30,527 nt of DNA from Paulinella micropora (GCA_009731375.1 BJOX01000280.1:330181-360707); one strand, 5' to 3'; positions 6,818-16,755 are shown, counted from the stretch's first letter. A program made the numbers and translations. The notes: generated by a model not told the origin, from the letters alone.

Positions 6818-9800
6818 GCTTTCTAATGCTGTTGTGCAGACTGGGCCAACGCTTCCTCTATGTGAAAACAAAGATGTGGGTACACAGAGACTGCAGCCCC
6901 AAGGTAGTCTCATACCCGTTCATACAGCACGGTTACCAATGATAACTGATGCAAATAGGAAGGCGAGACTTGCGATGGAGGCGAGGAGGCCAATGGCAGA
7001 CGTATCGCCTCGGCCAAGCAAACAACCACGAACAGACTCAATGTCTACGGTCGCGGCGGGTGGCGAGCAAAAAGACAATGTGTGTACTCAAGTACCACAA
7101 GACAATGTCGCTCAAATAGTAAACGCACCAGTACCGCAGAATAATAAAAATGTTAATGAGGTGAAGCAGGAGGAGAAGAAGGAGGAGTTGAAAAACTTAG
7201 AGACAAGACTCCAAAATTTGGAACGTAAAGTTCTTGTTCTCGCAGCCAATATACACAGGCCCGATGCTCTGTGTTATACGGAACTTTATTGTGAAACATT
7301 GAAGACAATATTAAAAGTTGGTAATGATACGATGGCGAATATTAATATTGTCGGCCGGAAGTTTTTTAATCGATACCGGGACTGGGTGGACGGAAATATG
7401 AAAAAGTCAACGGGCACTCTCAAAGGAGTGAGCAGCCGGACGGATATCACGGGAATCATCACACTGACCTTTAAATTGAAATCCGCACGAGTATACCGTA
7501 TGGACCTCTATGTCGTCCCCGGTTACCACGGGTCAATATTACTATCGTATGACCAATTGGCTACGATGGGGGCTGTGATTGATTGCGCCGCACGGCGAGT
7601 GATATATGGAGTAAAAAGAGGAGAAGAGAACGATATTGATCCCTTCAACGCTACTGACTCTTATGAGGCTTATGAGCTGAGTCTAGCGACGGATCACAAA
7701 AAGATGGCCATCGCACATGAGGCACTTGAGGTGTACGTTCACCCCCATGTCGTAAGACCGGATGAACTGTCCTGGACCGACAATTGGGAATCCCAAGTGT
7801 GCACTGTCACAGTTCCGACATGCCATTGGGACAAAAAGTCTATTGATGACTTAATCGAGAAGCGAAAGGAGGAGATTATATGTGTCGCACAAAGAAGCCC
7901 GTCGTTGGCGAGATTCGCGGAAGGAGTAGGAACAGATGTCCATATTACTAACGGATACTGTTTCCATGCGAAAGTAGGAGAAGAAAAAAGGGAGGCGTTT
8001 GTACCAAGGAGAACGGGGCGAATCCCGGATACTCCACCAGAAACTATTAAAAGTTTTATTACTGATTTCTGGGGTGACGAGCCCACGTGGCCGCGTTCAC
8101 TGTCTGAAGTGAAGAAATGCTTACGGACTTTATTCGAAAATAATAAGCCGTATACTATTATCCTGCCATATAATGAGAAGGCGATATGGGCGCAGGAAAT
8201 AAGGGACCGGCTTATTGATCATCCTATACCGGTACCCTCTCGCAAGCAACAGCTAGTGGTGGCTTGTCGTATGGGAACTCGTGAGCAGAGCAGTGCATAC
8301 AAGCGGAAGCTCAGAGACCTCGACAAGTTGAAATTGATACCGCAAGCATTCACATGCTTTGATGGTTTTTACACCCGTAAAGCTCCTTTGCAATACGCGA
8401 GACTCATTGACATGCTGGTGGAGCTCGGTAAAGATGATGAGCCGGACACGGTCACGTATGAAAAGACGGGCCTAGATGATGTCTCGGAAGAGGACTTAGG
8501 CTTGGAGGAGGACAGAGAACCCCTCAAGCAGCATAAGCAGATGTCTGATGAAGATTTTCAAGAGGCGGCGCGGAAAATATTGGAAGAAGGAGTAGGCACG
8601 GAGAAGGAGAAGGAGCTTTTAAAAGCCAAATTAGAGGCGAACAAGGAAATTTTTGACCCTCCACATGCAGGTGGTGTCAAGCCTGAAGATTTCACTGCGG
8701 TTATTTACAAAATACCGGGTGCGGAGCCGTCACCGGCACCACGAAGGGCGAATTTGAGTATACATGAGGCGAAGATAGCGGAGGAGCTAGCAAGACAGCT
8801 GCTCAATGAGGACTTTATTGAGAGATCAACATCCTCAATAGTCTCACAACCGAGAATAGTGCCGAAGCCAGGAGGAGAATGGCGCCTGACAGTTAACTAT
8901 GCTCGTGTTAACAAGGTGCTGGAGGAAGAGAGAAATCCTCTCCCGACATTAGAAGAAGGAAGGAGAGTACTGCGGAATGCAAAATTCTATTCGGTCATTG
9001 ACCTTAAGAATGGCTTCTGGCAGATACCACTGGAGGAAAAGTCCAGATGGCTGACGGCGTTTGTGGTGGGTATGGAAATATACCAATGGAAAGTGCTTCC
9101 GATGGGCCTCAAGCAAGCCCCAGGACTTTTCCAGAAGGCGATGCAGAAGATGTTGAGCAGTCAGTACGATGATTTGTCTGACGGTGGCTTTATGAGAAGG
9201 CGGGGACAGAAGGCGGGAGAATATGCATTTTGCTATATCGATGACATTATCGTATACTCTAACACAATGGAGGAGCATATCGATCATTTGTCCGATATAT
9301 TCAGGCGCATCGGAGCTTTTGGCCTGAAGTGCAATCTAAAGAAGTGTCAACTTGCCAAGACGAGTGTGACATACTTAGGGTACGAGATCTCCCATAATCG
9401 AGTCTCGATATCCAAAGAGAAGAGGGAGGAGATTATGAATCGACCGATACCGAAGAACCGCACTGAATTGCACTCATTCCTTGCGATGGCGCAATACTAT
9501 AGCCAGTTTATACCCGATTGGGGTGCAACACGGGCTAAAGTGGAGAAAATGATAGATTTTGGAGACTTTGAGAAGTGGGACGAAGAGGCTTTGCAAGCGT
9601 TTCATGCGCTCAAAGATCTCATTTACAAAGACCCGAAAGACGGAGGACTGGTGTTAACGATGCCCGACTTTACGAAACAATTCGTAGTCGATACAGACGC
9701 ATCTAAGTTTGCGATTGGGGCTGTATTACAACAAGAGGATGAGGAGAAGAAATTACGCCCAATCATGTTTATTAGTAGGAAGTTGTGTGCGGCGGAGAGA

Positions 9801-12509
9801 AACTATTGCACAAGGCAAAGAGAGGCGTTGGCGGTAGTATGGGCCCTCAAGAGGCTCAGAGAGTATTTGTGGGGAGGACCTCAATTTACTGTCAGAACTG
9901 ATCATCATAACCTGTTATGGTTGATGAATCATGAACAGACGGGACGGCTGGCGCGGTGGCAAGCGTTCTTGTCTTGTTTCGATTTTACAATGGTCCATCT
10001 ACCGGGAAAGCGAAATGTGGTCGCTGATAGCCTCTCTAGGCTAGAGTTTAACTCAGAAGTATCGGCGTTGGTGTCCACGGTGGAGATGGAAGACTTGTCC
10101 ACTGACAAGGTGTATGAGGTCAGCCACATTGAGGCGATGGAGATGGCGAGTGGAGTCCGATATGACCGCACAGGTCTACGGTACAGTCCACAAGGCCCGG
10201 ATCACGGGATATGTTGTGAGCTACATACCCAGGAGGACGCTGAGTGGTCCTATGAGGTATATGAGAATGCGAAGGCGAACATAAGAGAGGAAGAGGAGAC
10301 GCAGGAAGTTTATGCGGAGCCTCCTCAAGAGCGGAGAAGTGACCTAGACGATGACCCGGAAAGAATCGGGGTACGGCTAGAAGATGGTACTATCCATATA
10401 GCCTCGCCTACCGCATGGAGGCAACAACAGGCTCAAGATCCGGAGTTTAAAGAACTGATACAGTTATATCAGAACCCGGATGAGCTACGGATGACGAAAG
10501 CGATCAAAGATCAGATGAAGGAGATGGGATGGAAAGATGGTCTACTGTGGTACAAGGGCCTTCACGGTCGCTATGCGTCACAGCCGGACAAATGGACCCT
10601 TTGGGCACCGGAGAGTCTGAGACGATTTATATTTGTCGCAGCCCACAATTGCCCACTTTTGGCGCATCCGGGTCGACAACGAACTCATATGTTCGTAGCG
10701 AGGCGATTCTGGTGGAAGAAGATGAAGGAGGAGATAGATCAGGCGGTGGATGCATGCATCCCGTGCAAGATAAACAAAACACCACTGAAGGCAAATTTCG
10801 GCCTGATTGGCGAATTTCCTCTTCATGCGGGGATGTTTGAGTTTATACACATTGATCATGTGGGACCTTTCCCAGAATCGAAGGATGGTTACAAATACCT
10901 CCTTACGGCTATTGACAGAGCCACCAACTATGTGTGGATCATCCCTGTCAAAGACGTTACCGGCAAGACGACGGCCGAGGCGCTGATCGATAGGATCATC
11001 TCACAGATCGGAGTACCAAGAAAGATATGTTCTGATCGAGGCTCGGACTTTAATAACGAGGTCATCGACAAACTATCTAAGTATTACGGGATGAAATGGC
11101 AATATGTTACTGCCTATAACCCGCGAGCAAATGGGAAAATCGAGCGGGTACACAGACCCCTCAAAGCCTCGCTAAAGATGTATTGCACGAAGAAGGAGAA
11201 TCAAAGAGCATGGGTCGAGGCAGCACCATCATTTGCGTTTGCAATGAACTGTCTACCCTCTACGGCGTTAGGAGGCTCGAAGAGCTCAATCTCGCCATAT
11301 CAGTTAGTATATGGGCGTGAGCCTGATATCCCGACTTCGCTCCTTCACCCAAAAGACACTTGGGCGGATGCGGATGAGTTGTTTGGGATGAGACTTAGAG
11401 TGAAGATGGAGGCGGAACAAATAGTCAGGGCGCATAGAGAGGCGGAGCGCCGAAAGACTGATGCTGAAGGGGTGCGACAAGCGCACTTGGATCAGATCAA
11501 GTTCCAGGTCGGGGATATTGTACTATTGTACCATCCTCAAGTCCCGAAGGGAGTCAGCTCTAAGCTGTTCACTCACTGGAAAGGACCTTATCAGATTATG
11601 GAACAGACGGGACCTCTGAATTACAAGATCAGGGGTAGAGGGAAGGTGCAAATTGTGAATGTAAGAAGGCTGATTAAGTATGATCCCTTCTTACTGGAAG
11701 ATGAATCCGTTGAGGAGGCGTTAAAACGGATGAAGGATGATTTCAAAGAGGTGCCGCCCATCCACAAGGAGGCTGGCATAGACCAAGACGATGCTTATCG
11801 GGCACCGATAGCTGAGAAGGAGGAGAGTGAGGTGGACAGCAAGGAGAAGACTGACCGCATAAGCGCGGTGGGGACTCAGTCCAAGTCTCCGCGAGAGCAT
11901 AGCGGAAAGAAGGAGAAGATCACAGAGGCGCAGCTAAGGAGAGCGCGGAATGATCTTATCAACGACCAACCGAGGAAGGCGATGAGGTCGATGAGATCAA
12001 AGGACGTCCACCAGGAGGAGGAGGGGACGGACACTGACCCAAACGCGGGCAACGTTGAGATTGTCCATGAGCGATGGAAGGAAGGCGATGCGATAGCAAC
12101 CATCGCATGGGTGAAAAATGTTTTCTATCTGATGAGACCAGCGGAACAACATGTCGCTGATGACACTCTCTCAGACTTATACTTGATGCGGGTCGTGGCG
12201 GTCCCACGACAGATGCGTGTCACACGGACACTCAAAATATCATCAGCCGCAAAGATAGTACAACCGATACTCCAGTTCTGGAGAAGTATGGACCCGGTTG
12301 AGGATCCAAAGGCAAGACATTATCTGCCAGTATATAAAGACGCAAAAAGTCTCGAGACATGGGATGATACAATTACTCCCAGAGACAAGGATTACACTGC
12401 GTGGACCATTCAGACACTGCCAAGAGGAGTGCTTGATGTCCCTTTTGAATTATCGTTCTCGAAAATGAAATGTTCTCTGAAACTTTCATTAAATTATTTT
12501 TTACGATAG
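6759..12509 (+). CDS. pol: Pol polyprotein (protease-like, RT, RNase H, integrase)
   Basis: 1916 residues counted from the codon after the gag UGA to TAG 12507-12509. About 130-165 looks like a coiled coil. A protease-like region has D190-T-M-A where D-T/S-G-A is expected, and ILLSYD at 260-265 where ILLG-x-D is usual. About 290-620 is unassigned. RT spans roughly 690-880, with D748 in motif A (VIDLKNGFWQ) and YIDD at 826-829. RNase H is at about 970-1090, with D978/D980 in DTDAS and the later TDHHNL motif. Integrase has an HHCC finger (H1296, H1303, C1333, C1336) and D1366, D1426, E1462; the last two are spaced exactly D-x35-E. A GPY motif at 1609-1611 marks a GPY/F module. The last ~275 residues are charged and unassigned; I see no clear chromodomain. 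Its job is reverse transcription and integration of the element. It is probably made only as a Gag-Pol fusion. Confidence 0.92.
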   Translation: MEGEEERKEKTVKFNPKVTVLSNAVVQTGPTLPLCENKDVGTQRLQPQGSLIPVHTARLPMITDANRKARLAMEARRPMADVSPRPSKQPRTDSMSTVAAGGEQKDNVCTQVPQDNVAQIVNAPVPQNNKNVNEVKQEEKKEELKNLETRLQNLERKVLVLAANIHRPDALCYTELYCETLKTILKVGNDTMANINIVGRKFFNRYRDWVDGNMKKSTGTLKGVSSRTDITGIITLTFKLKSARVYRMDLYVVPGYHGSILLSYDQLATMGAVIDCAARRVIYGVKRGEENDIDPFNATDSYEAYELSLATDHKKMAIAHEALEVYVHPHVVRPDELSWTDNWESQVCTVTVPTCHWDKKSIDDLIEKRKEEIICVAQRSPSLARFAEGVGTDVHITNGYCFHAKVGEEKREAFVPRRTGRIPDTPPETIKSFITDFWGDEPTWPRSLSEVKKCLRTLFENNKPYTIILPYNEKAIWAQEIRDRLIDHPIPVPSRKQQLVVACRMGTREQSSAYKRKLRDLDKLKLIPQAFTCFDGFYTRKAPLQYARLIDMLVELGKDDEPDTVTYEKTGLDDVSEEDLGLEEDREPLKQHKQMSDEDFQEAARKILEEGVGTEKEKELLKAKLEANKEIFDPPHAGGVKPEDFTAVIYKIPGAEPSPAPRRANLSIHEAKIAEELARQLLNEDFIERSTSSIVSQPRIVPKPGGEWRLTVNYARVNKVLEEERNPLPTLEEGRRVLRNAKFYSVIDLKNGFWQIPLEEKSRWLTAFVVGMEIYQWKVLPMGLKQAPGLFQKAMQKMLSSQYDDLSDGGFMRRRGQKAGEYAFCYIDDIIVYSNTMEEHIDHLSDIFRRIGAFGLKCNLKKCQLAKTSVTYLGYEISHNRVSISKEKREEIMNRPIPKNRTELHSFLAMAQYYSQFIPDWGATRAKVEKMIDFGDFEKWDEEALQAFHALKDLIYKDPKDGGLVLTMPDFTKQFVVDTDASKFAIGAVLQQEDEEKKLRPIMFISRKLCAAERNYCTRQREALAVVWALKRLREYLWGGPQFTVRTDHHNLLWLMNHEQTGRLARWQAFLSCFDFTMVHLPGKRNVVADSLSRLEFNSEVSALVSTVEMEDLSTDKVYEVSHIEAMEMASGVRYDRTGLRYSPQGPDHGICCELHTQEDAEWSYEVYENAKANIREEEETQEVYAEPPQERRSDLDDDPERIGVRLEDGTIHIASPTAWRQQQAQDPEFKELIQLYQNPDELRMTKAIKDQMKEMGWKDGLLWYKGLHGRYASQPDKWTLWAPESLRRFIFVAAHNCPLLAHPGRQRTHMFVARRFWWKKMKEEIDQAVDACIPCKINKTPLKANFGLIGEFPLHAGMFEFIHIDHVGPFPESKDGYKYLLTAIDRATNYVWIIPVKDVTGKTTAEALIDRIISQIGVPRKICSDRGSDFNNEVIDKLSKYYGMKWQYVTAYNPRANGKIERVHRPLKASLKMYCTKKENQRAWVEAAPSFAFAMNCLPSTALGGSKSSISPYQLVYGREPDIPTSLLHPKDTWADADELFGMRLRVKMEAEQIVRAHREAERRKTDAEGVRQAHLDQIKFQVGDIVLLYHPQVPKGVSSKLFTHWKGPYQIMEQTGPLNYKIRGRGKVQIVNVRRLIKYDPFLLEDESVEEALKRMKDDFKEVPPIHKEAGIDQDDAYRAPIAEKEESEVDSKEKTDRISAVGTQSKSPREHSGKKEKITEAQLRRARNDLINDQPRKAMRSMRSKDVHQEEEGTDTDPNAGNVEIVHERWKEGDAIATIAWVKNVFYLMRPAEQHVADDTLSDLYLMRVVAVPRQMRVTRTLKISSAAKIVQPILQFWRSMDPVEDPKARHYLPVYKDAKSLETWDDTITPRDKDYTAWTIQTLPRGVLDVPFELSFSKMKCSLKLSLNYFLR

Positions 12510-12646
12510 ATTATATACTGTCGTACCTGAGCACGGTCAATCTCTACTTGTGTCGGTATATCGCAGGGTCGGGTACATACACCTCGACTTCGGATATAGC
12601 TATTAGGACTGGCCCCCTAATACTATATCATAGGATATCCGCCTTA
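12510..12646 (+). other. Retrotransposon 3' region before the gap
   Basis: Short AT-rich sequence after the pol stop, cut by the N run. No polypurine tract is seen, so it must lie in the gap. Confidence 0.6.
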
Positions 12647-13228
12647 NNNNNNNNNNNNNNNNNNNNNNNNNNNNNNNNNNNNNNNNNNNNNNNNNNNNNN
12701 NNNNNNNNNNNNNNNNNNNNNNNNNNNNNNNNNNNNNNNNNNNNNNNNNNNNNNNNNNNNNNNNNNNNNNNNNNNNNNNNNNNNNNNNNNNNNNNNNNNN
12801 NNNNNNNNNNNNNNNNNNNNNNNNNNNNNNNNNNNNNNNNNNNNNNNNNNNNNNNNNNNNNNNNNNNNNNNNNNNNNNNNNNNNNNNNNNNNNNNNNNNN
12901 NNNNNNNNNNNNNNNNNNNNNNNNNNNNNNNNNNNNNNNNNNNNNNNNNNNNNNNNNNNNNNNNNNNNNNNNNNNNNNNNNNNNNNNNNNNNNNNNNNNN
13001 NNNNNNNNNNNNNNNNNNNNNNNNNNNNNNNNNNNNNNNNNNNNNNNNNNNNNNNNNNNNNNNNNNNNNNNNNNNNNNNNNNNNNNNNNNNNNNNNNNNN
13101 NNNNNNNNNNNNNNNNNNNNNNNNNNNNNNNNNNNNNNNNNNNNNNNNNNNNNNNNNNNNNNNNNNNNNNNNNNNNNNNNNNNNNNNNNNNNNNNNNNNN
13201 NNNNNNNNNNNNNNNNNNNNNNNNNNNN
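12647..13228. other. Assembly gap inside the retrotransposon (582 N)
   Basis: By comparison with the 5' LTR it hides the first 29 bases of the 3' LTR and the polypurine tract. Collapse or a break at the second LTR is a likely cause. Confidence 0.9.
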
Positions 13229-13436
13229 AAAAATACCTTTTCCTGGTGACAGGTGCACCAGCTTGTTTTTCAGTATTATTTGTCCGGATTGGACCTGATG
13301 CCATTTTATTCCTGGTCTGTTGCCGTTTTCCTTTTTGGCTTCACTGAGCTAATACAACGAGACATCATTCTCATTCTTGAGGACTGTGTTTGGTTGTATT
13401 ACCGACTTTTTACGAGCTATCGTTGGGGGCATTACA
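13229..13436 (+). repeat. 3' LTR (visible 208 bases)
   Basis: Matches 3071-3278 base for base except C at 13324 against T at 3166. It ends GGGGGCATTACA. The first 29 bases fall in the gap. Confidence 0.92.
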
Positions 13437-13440
13437 GTAA
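13437..13440. other. Target-site duplication, right copy (GTAA)
   Basis: Pairs with GTAA at 3038-3041 on the other side of the element. Confidence 0.75.
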
Positions 13441-14270
13441 TATATATAGCCTGGTTTGTGAAAGTTAAGTCACTAGCCTGTCCTCGTGATTTTAGCGAGC
13501 TTGTATTAATATTATAATAATATCAAGTTAACTTGAACTTCAATCTCAGGGCCTTCGCGTGGCGAGTTCCTGAATTCGACTATTAAGACTAATTAAATTA
13601 TTCCGACCCAGTACTAGTTAATAATATTATCAATTCAAACATTGAAAATACTGAAATAAATCTATTTATTTATGAAAAACTTAGTTGATACAGTAAATAA
13701 GTTCGCAATGAAGTTGCAGTGACAACCCAAACCGTAGTAGTCTATATTTTCCAATCCGACGCGACAGCGCACAGGTTGCAAGTGAATTATCGTTCAAGTG
13801 ATAGTATCATTCCGACTTAGATTCCTCCTCCAGCATATCCGACTCAGATTCCTCCTCCAGTTTTTCCGACATATTCACTCAGGCTGATTTTTCATATTCA
13901 TTATTCATATTCATTTTTCCGATGATATTCAGGAGGAGGATCCTTTTTCACAGAAATTGTTCATGCTTTTGCTGTCGCTATCACCCGACCCAAAATCTAT
14001 AAGGCCTATTTGCACTGTTTGCCTTGAATAAGATTCAAGTCAGTTCGAACAGTTACTGTGACTCGTGACTGTGACGTGGAGTCATATCATACTGCATTTT
14101 GATGTTCAGTAATAAAAGCTATCACAAAGCTTCAAAGGTTATTAAAGTTAATAATGAGCTTCCCGGACCGAGATTCGTATATATTAATATTGGCATATTA
14201 ATATGATCAAGTTACTCTTGGCACGCCGGTGACTACTACACACAAACACTTTTATTAATCTAAAACTGTT
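13441..14270. other. AT-rich right flank of the retrotransposon
   Basis: No gene of normal length. Several small palindromes of TATTAATA type occur (for example near 14180-14205). A 27-bp tandem repeat lies at about 13811-13864 and is listed separately. Confidence 0.55.
13807..13872 (-). repeat. 27-bp tandem repeat inside a 21-codon acidic open frame
   Basis: Two copies of a 27-base unit (TCCGACT plus AGATTCCTCCTCCAG) give on the minus strand a short frame from the ATG at 13872 to the TGA at 13807-13809. Its residues are almost all Glu, Ser, Asp and Lys. It may be a relic of an acidic coding region of an old element. On its own it is too short to call a gene. Confidence 0.35.
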
Positions 14271-14450
14271 CTGTTGCCGGATTCACTCGGATTTTAAAAT
14301 TAAGTTATTTCAATTGTTTTTTGTATATCTTGAAATTCGAATTTTAAAATGTAACTAATCTTTATTTTGCATGCTAATTCTTAATCTGACCTTTAATCTT
14401 AAATTTAACATAAAAAATAGAACTTGAGCGTCCTGAGTAATAGTTATTTA
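14271..14450 (-). repeat. Right copy of the dispersed repeat, inverted relative to 2866-3022
   Basis: Its reverse complement contains TATTACTCAGGACG, then the same AT-rich core and the GAATCC end as the left copy, with small indels. Without the LTR element the two would lie about 1.2 kb apart. Confidence 0.6.
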
Positions 14451-14883
14451 ATAACATTGGGGGCAAGTTTACGTTACTAGATCACGAGTGACAGTGCTCA
14501 CCCCCGGGCCTCAGTTACATAAGGTTAGATTAGTGCTAGAGCTAGTTAAAGGGATGCTAGATGATGTATCATCTGAATAACACCTAACGACTCATGATTC
14601 CTCCCAATACTGCTGTTCCCTCATAACTTGATATCATCTGTAAACTTTTATCATTTATTGGCCCGTAAACAAGATTTTAATGATTTATCATCTAATTATT
14701 CCTAGCCCCGCCGGAAAATCCTAGGAAAATGTTCAAGTTTTACTACATGTCGGCCGATCACGTAGTATGTAGCAGCCCGGCAATATTATACGAGTGGAAC
14801 CGTCCACCAACGTTTAACTTTTAGGAAATAGTTACGATTTAATAACAGTGGTTTACCAGACCACGAGTGAGCGTGCTCACCCC
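14439..14883 (+). repeat. Two direct copies of a ~60-bp repeat
   Basis: AATAGTTA, TTTAATAACA, TTAC and CACGAGTGA…GTGCTCACCCC occur in the same order at 14439-14505 and 14826-14883. Between them lies AT-rich sequence without a gene. Confidence 0.6.
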
Positions 14884-15805
14884 TTTGCAAAGGTTAGGTT
14901 ACTACAAGTTCAAGTTTAAGTAACAGGTTTACGGCTGGGTCAAGGGCAGGGTGTGTGTTTGGTCTCCAGGGCTTGTGAGATATGCCGCTCACGTAACATA
15001 TTAATAAAGATATCTCGTTGGGAAAAAGTCACCGGGAATTCACAGCATATTTTAATAAACTATAGTGCGGGCCGAACGGGCCACCGCCAACTCATTACCC
15101 TCAGCCGTACCGACTGGTCACTTGGAATCAGTCACGAATCTCCCTTTTTCTAAGTGAGGTTTGTGGTTGAGTCAGTTCGTTCTTTATCATTAAATTCCTT
15201 TTCTTCCTGAGCTTCGTAAGGGTTGACCTATCGGTCTACCATATTAATATTAATATCTCTTAAAAGTGGAAAAAGTGATGAATATACTACAACATGAAGA
15301 CTTATTTATTTAGATAAAATACTTGCCACTCGTACTGACTGTATTAATAGGGATGAGTAGGAAGCGCATTGAGTAGAACTGATATTAATATTAACAATAC
15401 AAATAAATAAAGTGTGTACAAACATTGTTACAGGCCGCTTTTCAGTGAAGTCAGACAAAACCCAGCCCAAACACACACACACACACACAATGCTTCTGAC
15501 GGCATCATCGAGTCAAGTGGTAAACTTGACAGTCCCGCTCGAAACTTAATACGATTCTCAATCAATGTGTAAATTATAAAAATTGCAAAGCACACCGTTG
15601 GAAAGCAACAAAGCAAGCAAGCAAGCAAGAAAGCAAGAAAGAAAGAAAGAAAGCAAGAAAGAAAGAAATGTTTGCAACCAGCTCAAGCCACACGATGGTC
15701 TCAGCATTTCCACAACACTGTTAGTAACTTTGATAGAGGATATTGCATTGAGTTCAACGCAGGACTAAGCTTACTTTGCCTCTCTGAATGCTGGTCAGTA
15801 GCCTC
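14884..15805. other. Intergenic with short microsatellites
   Basis: No convincing gene. Contains a (CA)n tract at about 15470-15489 and a (GCAA)n to (GAAA)n tract at about 15606-15668. Small open frames across these tracts are products of the repeats. Confidence 0.55.
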
Positions 15806-15811
15806 ATGCCG

Positions 15812-16513
15812 TCAGCAGCCCGGCCTGGCCGGCGCATCGCCGCCAACCGGCGACACCCACTGCTTTTCCCTCGCTGCTTCCTTGCCGCCCAGCTTGGCGC
15901 CCACAGCAGCTGCCCCTGCGCCTAGAGAAGACGGGCTGTTCGCCTTCGCCGGCGGCGGAGTGGAAGGAGGAGCGGGTGTGTAAACAGCCTTAGGGGGTGG
16001 GGGTTGGGTGGTGGGCGGTTTGGGGCCACGTGGCGGGCTTGCACGTGGCGGGCTTGGGCGAGGATCCTCACCCGGCTGGTCAGGTTTGAGTGGCGACCCG
16101 TGCGGCGGCCTGCTGCCCTCCTTGACGGGCACTTCCATAACCGGAGACAACGGCGGTTTCTTCTTCACCTGCCGCAACCATTCAGGCCCAGGACTTTCGG
16201 ACTCGGCTGAGGGCGAACCCGATTGGTCACCTGAGTCAGGCGGGCTGGTTACCGTTACGCCCTGCTTGTCGCGGGCCGGCGGGTCCTCAACGGCCCCCGC
16301 AGCGGCCAGACTATCCAAACTACTATCCAACTCGTCCCCGGAGCTCTCTGAGTCTGTGCTCTTGATTTTCTTGAGGCTGTGGGGCGGAAAAGGGGTGTGT
16401 AGTTCGTGAGCTGTGTGGCCGCTTAGGTCGAGGTTCAAGGGACCGTGAGCTGTATGGCCGCTTAGGTCGAGGTTCAAGGGGCCAGTCAGCGAGTTCTCAC
16501 GACTCAACGTCAT
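15812..16513 (-). CDS. Hypothetical proline-rich protein or terminal exon
   Basis: The minus-strand frame runs from a possible ATG at 16513 to TGA at 15812-15814 (233 residues). It is strongly GC-rich between AT-rich neighbours, like a coding exon. Residues near the start hold two copies of GPLNLDLSGHTAH from a 39-bp duplication (16405-16482). The copies differ at two bases, both silent (His CAC/CAT, Gly GGT/GGC), which supports translation. A Ser/Asp/Glu-rich acidic segment, a PEWLRQVKKK stretch, and a long Pro/Ser/Lys-rich disordered part follow. PEW-x-R-Q-V-x-KK loosely recalls short W-containing motifs of actin- or phosphatase-associated proteins, but this is weak. The ATG may be internal: TCTATTAG just upstream could be an acceptor. 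Open frames on the opposite strand here are shadows. I do not recognise the gene. Confidence 0.5.
   Translation of the reverse strand: MTLSRENSLTGPLNLDLSGHTAHGPLNLDLSGHTAHELHTPFPPHSLKKIKSTDSESSGDELDSSLDSLAAAGAVEDPPARDKQGVTVTSPPDSGDQSGSPSAESESPGPEWLRQVKKKPPLSPVMEVPVKEGSRPPHGSPLKPDQPGEDPRPSPPRASPPRGPKPPTTQPPPPKAVYTPAPPSTPPPAKANSPSSLGAGAAAVGAKLGGKEAAREKQWVSPVGGDAPARPGC
16405..16482 (-). repeat. 39-bp tandem duplication within the proline-rich frame
   Basis: Copies lie at 16405-16443 and 16444-16482 and differ at two silent positions. It encodes the GPLNLDLSGHTAH repeat. Confidence 0.85.
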
Positions 16514-16586
16514 ATACCTAATAGATGTATATAGATTTATCGATATTGACAGATATATATATATATATATATATTTACATACATAC

Positions 16587-16619
<33 letters not shown>

Positions 16620-16755
16620 ATCATACAAATATAGATATAGATGTAGATATAGATACACACATAGATAAAGACAATAATAGATATAGATATAAGTAGTTAC
16701 AGACATATGTATATATATACATATATATATATATATATACATACTTGTATCTATA
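16514..16755. repeat. AT, CATA and GATA microsatellite complex
   Basis: Alternating (TA)n, (CATA)n and (GATA)n tracts without gene-like sequence. Confidence 0.9.

Larger units (their letters stand above)
3042..13436 (+). mobile_element. Ty3/gypsy-type LTR retrotransposon, nearly complete
   Basis: Order: 5' LTR, primer-binding site, 5' UTR, gag, in-frame UGA, pol (protease-like, RT, RNase H, integrase, GPY/F), gap, 3' LTR. Integrase after RT/RNase H is the Ty3/gypsy order. LTRs open TG and close CA, with a GTAA target duplication. The visible LTR parts (3071-3278 and 13229-13436) differ at one base (T3166/C13324), with no indels. Gag and Pol frames are otherwise unbroken. This points to a young, possibly still competent insertion. 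The gap at 12647-13228 hides the polypurine tract, the start of the 3' LTR and any short 3' frame, so an env-like gene cannot be fully excluded, although little room is left if the gap size is true. Confidence 0.93.
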
